Below are positions 6,889-11,537 of a stretch of DNA of 11,537 nt, piece by piece. The position numbers and the translations under genes were made by a program. Source of the DNA: an uncultured Azospirillum sp. Its GTDB lineage: Bacteria; Pseudomonadota; Alphaproteobacteria; RF32; CAG-239. The number at the start of each line of letters is the position of its first letter. Position 1 is the first letter of the stretch. The notes under the pieces were generated by a model, which worked only from the letters and a program-made list of their open reading frames with translations, had not been told where the DNA came from and ran no database searches. The stretch spans positions 1 through 11,537 of the forward strand of contig CAMHFM010000009.1 of NCBI GenBank assembly GCA_946184595.1, read 5' to 3'.

Positions 6889-7722
6889 CTATTTCTTATT
6901 ATCATGACGAGATCTTAAAATAAAACGATCTGTCTTTTTGTTAGAACGAGTTTTAGCACCCTTGGTCGGTTTACCCCAAGCAGATACTGGATGACGACCG
7001 CCAGATGTACGACCTTCACCACCACCGTGCGGGTGATCAACCGGGTTCATAGCAACACCACGAGATTGAGGTCTGATACCTAACCAACGTGTGCGGCCAG
7101 CTTTACCCAAAGATACGTTTTGGTTATCAGGGTTAGAAACAGCACCAACTGTTGCTAAGCATTCTTCACGAACGACCCTTAATTCACCAGAGCTTAACTT
7201 TAATTGAACATAACCAGCGTCTTTACCGACAACTTGAGCATAGCAACCGGCAGAACGAACGAGTTGTCCACCCTTTCCAGCCTTTAACTCAACGTTGTGA
7301 ACAATAGTACCGACCGGCATATTCTTCAAAGGCATAGCGTTACCCGGCTTAATATCAGCCTTATCAGCTGAAATGATTTTATCGCCGGCTTTTAATCTTT
7401 GAGGAGCCAAAATATAAGCCTTCTCACCATCTTCATAGCTTACTAAAGCGATGAAAGATGTACGATTAGGATCATATTCGATTCTCTCAACAGTAGCTTC
7501 GCTGTTAAATTTATTACGTTTAAAGTCAATAACACGTAATTTACGCTTATGACCACCACCGATTCTACGGCTTGTAACGTGTCCAAAATTATCACGCCCA
7601 CCAGACTTAGCAAGTCCTACAGTCAAAGACTTCTCCGGAGCGCCTTTGTATAACTCAGATCTATCAACGATAACGAGTTGACGCAAGCCAGGAGATGTGG
7701 GTTTATATGTTTTTAATGCCAT
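6889..7722 (-). CDS. rplB: 50S ribosomal protein L2
   Basis: L2 is needed for subunit association and peptidyl transferase activity. The 277-residue product has the N-terminal basic extension, an OB-fold domain (about 60-125), an SH3-like domain (about 130-200) and the conserved C-terminal loop MNPVDHPHGGGEG at 225-237. That loop includes the histidine implicated in peptidyl transferase function (the H of VDH, residue 230). The terminal DRFILRSRHDNKK basic tail is also typical. Length matches the family (about 273-279). AGGA lies about 9 nt before the ATG, which is 3 nt after the rplW stop. Confidence 0.98.
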   Translation of the reverse strand: MALKTYKPTSPGLRQLVIVDRSELYKGAPEKSLTVGLAKSGGRDNFGHVTSRRIGGGHKRKLRVIDFKRNKFNSEATVERIEYDPNRTSFIALVSYEDGEKAYILAPQRLKAGDKIISADKADIKPGNAMPLKNMPVGTIVHNVELKAGKGGQLVRSAGCYAQVVGKDAGYVQLKLSSGELRVVREECLATVGAVSNPDNQNVSLGKAGRTRWLGIRPQSRGVAMNPVDHPHGGGEGRTSGGRHPVSAWGKPTKGAKTRSNKKTDRFILRSRHDNKK

Positions 7723-7725
7723 GAC

Positions 7726-8043
7726 CTAAATTCCTGTTGTAACATCAATATTTTGACCATCAGCAAGGGTAACGATTGCTTTCTTATAATCAGAACGTTG
7801 TCCGATATAACCTTTGAAACGTTTTTCCTTACCAAACTGACGAATTGTATTCACCTTATTTACCTTAACATTAAAGATGCTTTCAACAGCAGCTTTAACT
7901 TCATCTTTAGAAGCCCATAAAGGAACCAAAAAAGTAACTTTTCCAGCTTCAGAAGAAACCATAGATTTTTCGGTGATTACCGGACGAACTAATGTATCAT
8001 ACATTTTCGCGGTTACATTGTTTGTTTTTGTTGATTTACTCAT
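7726..8043 (-). CDS. rplW: 50S ribosomal protein L23
   Basis: L23 is at the tunnel exit and is the main ribosomal contact of trigger factor and the SRP. The 105-residue product has the family motif RPVITEKSM at about 20-28, followed by the alternating beta/alpha fold with FNVKVNKVNTI and RFKGYIGQRSDYKKAIV. The first 15 residues are a polar extension (Ser/Thr/Asn/Lys-rich). Its ATG overlaps the rplD stop as ATGA, with GAGGAGA about 7 nt upstream within rplD, so translation is coupled. Confidence 0.97.
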   Translation of the reverse strand: MSKSTKTNNVTAKMYDTLVRPVITEKSMVSSEAGKVTFLVPLWASKDEVKAAVESIFNVKVNKVNTIRQFGKEKRFKGYIGQRSDYKKAIVTLADGQNIDVTTGI

Positions 8044-8660
8044 TTCAATCTCTCCTCAAAGCAATTAACTGCGTCTTTAGTCAACACCAGTTTGTCTTTT
8101 CTCAAGATATCATAAACATTTGCACCCATAGTCGGTAATATATCAACATTAGGAATATTACGACTTGCCAATGCAAAGTTGATATCAACTTCCTTGCCGT
8201 CAATAATCAAGCAATTATTCAACCCGCAAAGATTTAATTTAGCCAATAAATCTTTAGTTTTAGGAGCTGACAATTTTGCTTCATCAAGCACAACAAGGTT
8301 GCCCTCTTTTGCCTTAGCAGAAAGAGCAGTCTTCAAACCAAGTTTTCTAAACTTCTTGGTCAAATCATGTGACTGGTCACGAACAACTGGACCAAACACA
8401 ACACCACCTTTTCTAAACTGAGTACCTTTACGAGAACCTTGACGAGCATTACCAGAACCTTTTTGTTTGAAAGGTTTAGCAGGTGTCAAAGCAACCTCTG
8501 AACGGCCTTTAGTTTTGTGGTTTCCGCTTTGCAAACGGGCCAATTGCCAATTTACAACGCGATGTAAAATATCAGCGCGAACTTCCAAACCATAAATGGC
8601 ATCGTTCAGCTCGATTGTGCCAACATTTTTATTTTCAAGATTTAAGATGTCCTGTTTCAT
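8040..8660 (-). CDS. rplD: 50S ribosomal protein L4
   Basis: L4 is an early assembly protein whose loop reaches into the exit tunnel. In E. coli it also represses its own operon by acting on the S10 leader. The 206-residue product has the tunnel loop KPFKQKGSGNARQGSRKGTQF at about 63-83, then GGVVFGPVVRDQSHDL. The GNARQGSR version, compared with GRARAGS in E. coli, resembles alphaproteobacterial proteins (GGARHGSR). The second half ends NVYDILRKDKLVLTKDAVNCFEERL. AAGGA lies 9 nt before the ATG. L4 is the obvious candidate regulator of the structured rpsJ leader, but this is inference. Confidence 0.98.
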   Translation of the reverse strand: MKQDILNLENKNVGTIELNDAIYGLEVRADILHRVVNWQLARLQSGNHKTKGRSEVALTPAKPFKQKGSGNARQGSRKGTQFRKGGVVFGPVVRDQSHDLTKKFRKLGLKTALSAKAKEGNLVVLDEAKLSAPKTKDLLAKLNLCGLNNCLIIDGKEVDINFALASRNIPNVDILPTMGANVYDILRKDKLVLTKDAVNCFEERLK

Positions 8661-8678
8661 TTTATCAAATCCTTATCA

Positions 8679-9407
8679 TTATGCATTTTCTGCTGAAGCA
8701 GTTTCTTCAGCTGGAGCAGCAACAGGTTCATCAACTTTTTTCAATCCGGCAGGAAGCGGGAGTTGAACTTTAGCGGTTTTTTTCAAAGCATCGGTAATGC
8801 GAACCCAAGCGTTTTCACCACCAGGAACACCACCTTTAACCATAATCAAACCTTTTGAGCCGTCAACAGCAACAACACGTAAGTTTTGAACAGTAACGCG
8901 TTCATCACCCATATGTCCGGCCATTTTCTTGCCCTTAAATACTTTACCCGGATCTTGTCTTTGTCCTGTAGAACCATGAGCACGGTGAGAAATTGATACA
9001 CCGTGAGAAGCTTCCAAACCGGCAAAGTTATGACGTTTCATAACACCGGCAAAACCTTTACCAATTGATGTAGAGCAAACATCAACATATTGCCCTGCAA
9101 CAAAATGTTCTGCAGATAATTCATCGCCGACATTCAGTAAGCAATCTTCAGAAACTCTAAATTCGCCTAATTTCTTCTTCGGCTCAACTTTAGCTTTAGC
9201 AAAATGTCCTTTTAACGCTTTAGATACATTTTTAGCCTTAACAGCACCGGTACCTAATTGTACGGCAGTATATCCGTCGCGTTCTTGCGTTTTAACGTCA
9301 ACAACCTGCAGGTTCTCAACGCTCAAAACAGTGACAGGAACATGAGTTCCGTCTGCTTCAAAAATGCGGGACATTCCCAATTTTTTTGCGATTAAACCAG
9401 TACGCAT
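8679..9407 (-). CDS. rplC: 50S ribosomal protein L3
   Basis: L3 starts large-subunit assembly and reaches towards the peptidyl transferase centre. The 242-residue product begins MRTGLIAKKLGMSRIF. Its central extension HGSTGQRQDPGKVFKGKKMAGHMG (about 144-167) contains the glutamine region that PrmB methylates in E. coli. After about residue 212 it has an Ala/Glu/Pro-rich tail (PVAAPAEETASAENA end) absent from E. coli L3 (209 residues) but common in alphaproteobacteria. AAAGGA lies about 10 nt before the ATG. It is separated from rpsJ by 113 nt, by far the largest gap inside the operon. Confidence 0.98.
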   Translation of the reverse strand: MRTGLIAKKLGMSRIFEADGTHVPVTVLSVENLQVVDVKTQERDGYTAVQLGTGAVKAKNVSKALKGHFAKAKVEPKKKLGEFRVSEDCLLNVGDELSAEHFVAGQYVDVCSTSIGKGFAGVMKRHNFAGLEASHGVSISHRAHGSTGQRQDPGKVFKGKKMAGHMGDERVTVQNLRVVAVDGSKGLIMVKGGVPGGENAWVRITDALKKTAKVQLPLPAGLKKVDEPVAAPAEETASAENA

Positions 9408-9430
9408 TATTATTTTTTCCTTTTCAATTG

Positions 9431-9515
9431 GTTGAACATCATATTTCAGACGTCAACATTGTTTTTTTATCATTGCCTCTTACGAGGACTTGGTTTGTTA
9501 CACTTTCAAAAAGTG
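9431..9515 (-). promoter_or_regulatory. Hairpin-rich intra-operon spacer between rpsJ and rplC
   Basis: The 113-nt gap (9408-9520) contains three possible RNA stem-loops on the minus strand. CACTTT/AAAGTG with a 3-nt loop is at 9501-9515. CCTC/GAGG closing a GTAA tetraloop (GNRA class) is at 9476-9487. GTTGACGTC paired with GATG-T-TCAAC (one bulge, one G-U pair) around an 8-nt loop is at 9431-9456. The last ends about 13 nt before the rplC Shine-Dalgarno AAAGGA. None is followed by a T-run, so they are not terminators. A role in translation control or mRNA processing of the rplC part is inferred. Confidence 0.45.
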
Positions 9516-9520
9516 AGAAA

Positions 9521-9829
9521 TTAAAGTTTGATTTCAACATTAACGCCGGCAGCCAAATCTAATTTCATTAAAGCATCAACTGTCTGCGGTGTTGGATCAA
9601 CAATATCGAGCAATCTCTTGTGAGTACGAATTTCGAACTGTTCGCGAGATTTCTTATCAACGTGCGGAGACATATTGACAGTAAATTTCTCGATTTGTGT
9701 CGGCAGAGGGATCGGTCCTCTGACATTAGCGCCTGTTCTTTTAGCTGTATGAACGATTTCTTGAGTAGATTGATCAAGTAATCTGTGATCAAAAGCCTTC
9801 AGGCGAATTCTAATATTTTGTGTATCCAT
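9521..9829 (-). CDS. rpsJ: 30S ribosomal protein S10 / NusE
   Basis: S10 is a late-assembling 30S head protein and, as NusE, joins NusB and NusG in antitermination and transcription-translation coupling. The 102-residue product begins MDTQNIRIRLKAFDHRLLD, contains TGANVRGPIPLPTQIEKFTV and SPHVDKKSREQFEIRTHKR, and ends DALMKLDLAAGVNVEIKL, strongly alphaproteobacterial in character. The open frame extends 10 codons upstream to 9859. I use the ATG at 9829, because family members start there and AGGA lies at 9842-9845. This gene leads the operon. It is not preceded by tuf/fusA as in many relatives. Confidence 0.98.
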   Translation of the reverse strand: MDTQNIRIRLKAFDHRLLDQSTQEIVHTAKRTGANVRGPIPLPTQIEKFTVNMSPHVDKKSREQFEIRTHKRLLDIVDPTPQTVDALMKLDLAAGVNVEIKL

Positions 9830-9849
9830 TTTTACTTTTTTCCTATAAC

Positions 9850-9889
9850 TAGACGGCACAAATTCACATATTTGGAACTTAGCCGTCTA
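9850..9889 (-). promoter_or_regulatory. Leader stem-loop directly before the rpsJ Shine-Dalgarno
   Basis: A perfect 8-bp stem pairs TAGACGGC with GCCGTCTA. Inside, an uneven internal loop (7 and 1 nt) leads to a 5-bp stem CAAAT/ATTTG with a 6-nt loop. In the mRNA the base of the stem ends only 4 nt before the AGGA of rpsJ. That is well placed to affect ribosome binding. It is not followed by a T-run, so it is not a terminator. Confidence 0.6.
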
Positions 9890-9902
9890 AATGTTAAACT
9901 CG

Positions 9903-9928
9903 GCAACACATACATTCAGAGGTGTTGC
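9903..9928 (-). promoter_or_regulatory. Second leader stem-loop of the S10 operon
   Basis: GCAACAC and GTGTTGC form a perfect 7-bp stem around a 12-nt loop. It lies 13 nt upstream of the 9850-9889 structure in the mRNA. It is followed on the transcript by CGAGTTTAAC and not by a T-run, so it is not a terminator. Its role is unknown. Confidence 0.5.
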
Positions 9929-9995
9929 GTTATGTTCTATGACTGTTGCTCAGAGCCAGATTCAGCCCTTTTTCACAACAACGTGAGCGCTTTTT

Positions 9996-10023
9996 AACAT
10001 ATTTGAGTCTAATATGCAAGCAA
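9996..10023 (-). promoter_or_regulatory. Candidate S10 operon promoter with A/T-rich upstream element
   Basis: On the minus strand TTGCTT (10018-10023) and TATGTT (9996-10001) are separated by 16 bp. Upstream of the -35, positions 10024-10050 are nearly all A/T in phased runs, like an UP element. A GAGTC site (10005-10009) lies in the spacer. The boxes match the consensus only partly, so this is the best candidate and not a certainty. No better candidate is visible between the 10136-10170 terminator and rpsJ. Confidence 0.5.
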
Positions 10024-10056
10024 AAAATGCTAAAAAAATAAAAAAAATTTCAGGCG

Positions 10057-10114
10057 GAATCGCCGACTCAGACTCTGTTTGAGTCAAATTGACGAAATTT
10101 TTAAATTCGGAGTC
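10057..10114. promoter_or_regulatory. Cluster of GANTC (CcrM-type) sites upstream of the S10 promoter
   Basis: Five GANTC sites lie in 58 bp: GAATC 10057, GACTC 10065, GACTC 10071, GAGTC 10081 and GAGTC 10110. Two more follow nearby, GAGTC 10005 in the promoter spacer and GATTC 9959 in the leader. By eye the other 11.3 kb of the window has only about a dozen. GANTC is the CcrM methylation site in alphaproteobacteria. GACTCA (10065-10070) and TGAGTC (10080-10085) form an inverted repeat, and GAGTCAAATT occurs at 10081-10090 and 10110-10119. Confidence 0.55.
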
Positions 10115-10135
10115 AAATTTTGGAGAAAAGTTAAT

Positions 10136-10170
10136 AAAAAAAACCCTGAACTCTTCAGTTCAGAGGTTTT
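10136..10170 (-). terminator. Rho-independent terminator overlapping the end of the 10160-10732 gene
   Basis: On the minus strand CTGAACT (10157-10163) pairs perfectly with AGTTCAG (10146-10152) around a GAAG loop. The stem extends by a G-U and a G-C pair and, after one mismatch, A-T pairs. Eight T residues follow (10136-10143). The TGA stop codon of the upstream gene (10160-10162) lies inside the stem. It separates that gene from the S10 operon. Confidence 0.87.
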
Positions 10171-10732
10171 TCCTAAATGATTTTGGAAATTCTTTAGCAT
10201 AAAACAACACCTCTTTGACTTTCCTTTCATCAAGGCGTCGATAGTAATCTCCCATACACTGTTCCCAATAAGCCCTGGTTTCAAGCTGCCTTCCATAACA
10301 AGACTTTAGAGTCATTGTAACTACCGTTGAATCATAACTGACCGCCGTAATCTGCAGCCGAGGGAAACCTGGTACCTGAAATTCATCTGTTATATTGATC
10401 AAATTACGCTCTCGGTAGGATAAAATTGACCAATAATCAGCCCCCATGGTTTTTACCGCTAAATCGCACCCAATAGGCAGAAAGAACAACCCAACACGAG
10501 AAAAGCGGATCGCATTTCTGAAAAATTTCCGACCGTCACGATTTTTACCGATTATGATATAATAGAGAGCATTTTCACGGTGTAAAGCATACACCTCCCA
10601 ATAATTATTTTCAAAAGTCGGTTGCAGCTTTTTCCGAGGCAGATCTCTTTGGTGTATCATGATTTCATAAAGGAACACATCCGAAGAGATGACAAATCTG
10701 TCTTCATCTTTCCAAATTTTTTTATACTTCAT
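10160..10732 (-). CDS. Hypothetical protein, 190 residues, family not recognised
   Basis: I do not recognise this protein. It is rich in aromatic and charged residues (for example NNYWEVYALHRENALYYIII at 42-61). It has one moderately hydrophobic patch at about 80-95 (VGLFFLPIGCDLAVKT) that is too short and polar to be a confident membrane helix. The C-terminus is a basic, probably helical segment (RRLDERKVKEVLFYAKEF, 165-182). There is no signal peptide and no obvious catalytic motif, so it is probably cytoplasmic. The frame reaches a TTG at 10738. I prefer the ATG at 10732, although no good Shine-Dalgarno is visible. A near-consensus promoter about 33 nt upstream and a terminator on its stop codon argue that it is a real, separately transcribed gene. 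Confidence 0.75.
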   Translation of the reverse strand: MKYKKIWKDEDRFVISSDVFLYEIMIHQRDLPRKKLQPTFENNYWEVYALHRENALYYIIIGKNRDGRKFFRNAIRFSRVGLFFLPIGCDLAVKTMGADYWSILSYRERNLINITDEFQVPGFPRLQITAVSYDSTVVTMTLKSCYGRQLETRAYWEQCMGDYYRRLDERKVKEVLFYAKEFPKSFRKNL

Positions 10733-10771
10733 AAGCAAAATAATTTTAGTTAATAATTCATTTTGCTCGAG

Positions 10772-10799
10772 AGTATAAGAAGATTAACTTATTTGTCAA
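10772..10799 (-). promoter_or_regulatory. Near-consensus sigma-70 promoter of the hypothetical gene
   Basis: On the minus strand a perfect TTGACA (10794-10799) is followed after 16 bp by TATACT (10772-10777, five of six matches to TATAAT). The -35 box is made of the last codons of nadE (Leu-Asp-Lys), and the nadE stop lies in the spacer. The predicted transcript begins near 10765 and gives a leader of about 33 nt to the ATG at 10732. Confidence 0.72.
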
Positions 10800-11537
10800 G
10801 AGGGAGCGCTTGCGGCATTTGCGCTCGTTTAAACGCCATTTTATGATATTGATTAATCACCCATTCAACTGTCTTTGCATCATATCCGGCAGCAATGATT
10901 TTCTTTTCAGATTTCTTTTTATCGCAATATAATTCCAAAATTCCATCCAAAATATCATATGGTGGCAAACTATCTTCATCCTTCTGCCCATCACTTAATT
11001 CAGCGCTTGGGGCACGAGAAATGACCTCATCTGGCAGAACTTGTTTTCCTCTAGAATTCAGCCATTCAGCCAATTCAAATAATTTTGACTTATAAACATT
11101 ACCTATCGGCATTAATCCGCCACAAGTATCACCATATAAGGTGCAATACCCTGTTGCCGCTTCTGAACGATTACCGCAAGATAGAACCAAATCTCCATAC
11201 TGATTAGAATAGGCCATCAAAATTTGTCCGCGGATCCTTGCTTGCAGATTTTCTAAAACAATATTTTTCGGTGTTTCCAATATTCTGTCTTTAAAGAAAT
11301 CAATTTGAGCTTCATAAATATCTTGAATATTCATTTCCTGATAATGGAAACCGTTTAATTCCTTAAGTTTTGCAGCAATATCCAAACTTAATTGTGAGGT
11401 ATGATTGGTTTTCATCATCAATGTATAGACATGTTCCTTTCCTAATGCTTCTGCTGCTAACACACTAACAATAGCAGAATCAAGCCCGCCTGATAATCCT
11501 AAAATAGCATTACGAAATCCATTATCTTTACAATATG
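10789..11537 (-). CDS. nadE: NAD+ synthetase, C-terminal synthetase domain (5' end beyond the window)
   Basis: NadE converts deamido-NAD+ to NAD+ with ATP, the last step of NAD synthesis in the cytoplasm. About 248 residues are visible and the frame is still open at the window edge. The fragment has the ATP-pyrophosphatase P-loop SGGLDS (11476-11493, in GLSGGLDSAIVSVLAAEALG), then QARIRGQILMAYSNQ and SCGNRSEAATGYCTLYGDTCGG. SRAPSAEL, QKDEDSLPPYDILDGIL and a final KRAQMPQALPLDK follow. The LYGDTCGG and PPYDILD patterns match the two-domain, glutamine-dependent enzyme and not the short ammonia-dependent one. An N-terminal glutaminase domain is therefore expected outside the window, but it cannot be seen. 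A GTG at 11463 is an internal valine and not the start. The stop is followed at once by the promoter of the next gene, with no terminator. Confidence 0.93.
   Translation of the reverse strand, partial: YCKDNGFRNAILGLSGGLDSAIVSVLAAEALGKEHVYTLMMKTNHTSQLSLDIAAKLKELNGFHYQEMNIQDIYEAQIDFFKDRILETPKNIVLENLQARIRGQILMAYSNQYGDLVLSCGNRSEAATGYCTLYGDTCGGLMPIGNVYKSKLFELAEWLNSRGKQVLPDEVISRAPSAELSDGQKDEDSLPPYDILDGILELYCDKKKSEKKIIAAGYDAKTVEWVINQYHKMAFKRAQMPQALPLDK

Larger units (their letters stand above)
9830..9989 (-). promoter_or_regulatory. Predicted 5' leader of the S10 operon mRNA
   Basis: From the candidate promoter at 9996-10023 the transcript would start near 9989 and run about 160 nt before rpsJ, without a convincing gene. 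It holds two clear stem-loops (9850-9889 and 9903-9928) and a weaker one (TCAC/GTGA, 9973-9986). Long structured leaders on S10 operons are known targets of ribosomal-protein feedback (L4 in E. coli). This one does not visibly resemble the E. coli structure, and no U-tract terminator is seen within it. Together with 9990-10135 it makes up the 330-base stretch without a gene. Confidence 0.5.

Noticed and set aside
9501..9515. CACTTT/AAAGTG hairpin after rpsJ as a terminator
   Set aside because: No T-run follows, and rplC lies downstream in the same direction without a clear new promoter. Kept only as part of the structured spacer.
9830..9859. N-terminal extension of S10 to a non-ATG start at 9859
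   Set aside because: The extra residues do not belong to the S10 family, they would overlap the leader hairpin, and the ATG at 9829 gives the standard 102-residue protein.
9908..9922. CACCUCU in the second leader hairpin as an anti-Shine-Dalgarno mimic
   Set aside because: The rpsJ ribosome-binding site is a plain AGGA that does not pair well with it. A six-base resemblance is easily chance.
9785..9997. 70-codon plus-strand frame across the rpsJ start and leader
   Set aside because: It spans the leader stem-loops and the rpsJ 5' end, has no promoter or ribosome-binding site, and its Cys/Phe-rich product looks like chance translation.
10053..10064. GGCG-loop-CGCC hairpin followed on the minus strand by a T-rich run, as a second terminator
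   Set aside because: The stem is only 4 bp and extends poorly. The T-rich run is better explained as the A/T-rich element upstream of the S10 promoter.
10084..10296. 70-codon minus-strand frame overlapping the hypothetical gene
   Set aside because: It runs through the terminator and the GANTC region in another frame than the 190-residue gene, with no start signals.

Overview
The window is about 11.5 kb of moderately AT-rich bacterial chromosome. It is dominated by one long ribosomal-protein operon read entirely on the minus strand. The proteins look alphaproteobacterial: S10 begins MDTQNIRIRLKAFDHR, L4 has GNARQGSRKGTQFR where alphaproteobacteria typically have GGARHGSRRAPQFR, L22 has the long MGK-type N-terminus, and L3 carries an extra C-terminal tail of about 30 residues. 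A cluster of GANTC sites (the recognition site of the alphaproteobacterial CcrM methylase) upstream of the operon fits this. The low GC content points to an AT-rich lineage (gut Rhodospirillales-like, Holosporales or Rickettsiales type). I cannot place it further.

Layout, right to left, which is the direction of transcription. (1) 10789-11537 is the 3' part of nadE, cut by the window edge. (2) 10160-10732 is an unrecognised 190-residue protein. Its near-consensus promoter overlaps the nadE stop codon, and its terminator hairpin contains its own stop codon. (3) 9830-10159 is a 330-base non-coding stretch. It holds a GANTC cluster with repeated GAGTCAAATT words, a candidate promoter with an A/T-rich upstream element, and a leader of about 160 nt with two clear stem-loops. 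(4) 467-9829 holds 21 ribosomal-protein genes: rpsJ-rplC-rplD-rplW-rplB-rpsS-rplV-rpsC-rplP-rpmC-rpsQ-rplN-rplX-rplE-rpsN-rpsH-rplF-rplR-rpsE-rpmD-rplO. The E. coli S10 and spc operons are joined here with no terminator between rpsQ and rplN. Gaps are 2-21 nt, or the genes overlap, except for a 113-nt gap between rpsJ and rplC that contains three potential hairpins. (5) A strong terminator directly follows rplO. secY, the usual next gene, is absent. (6) 68-268 is a small two-helix membrane protein gene with its own promoter (perfect TATAAT) and its own terminator.

The 21 ribosomal genes make parts of both subunits in equal amounts. Most have a purine-rich Shine-Dalgarno sequence 5-11 nt before the start, and several neighbours are coupled by TAATG or ATGA overlaps. 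Nothing in the coding part of the operon looks broken. The unusual content is regulatory: the GANTC-rich promoter region, the structured rpsJ leader, the structured rpsJ-rplC gap, and the cut of the operon after rplO.
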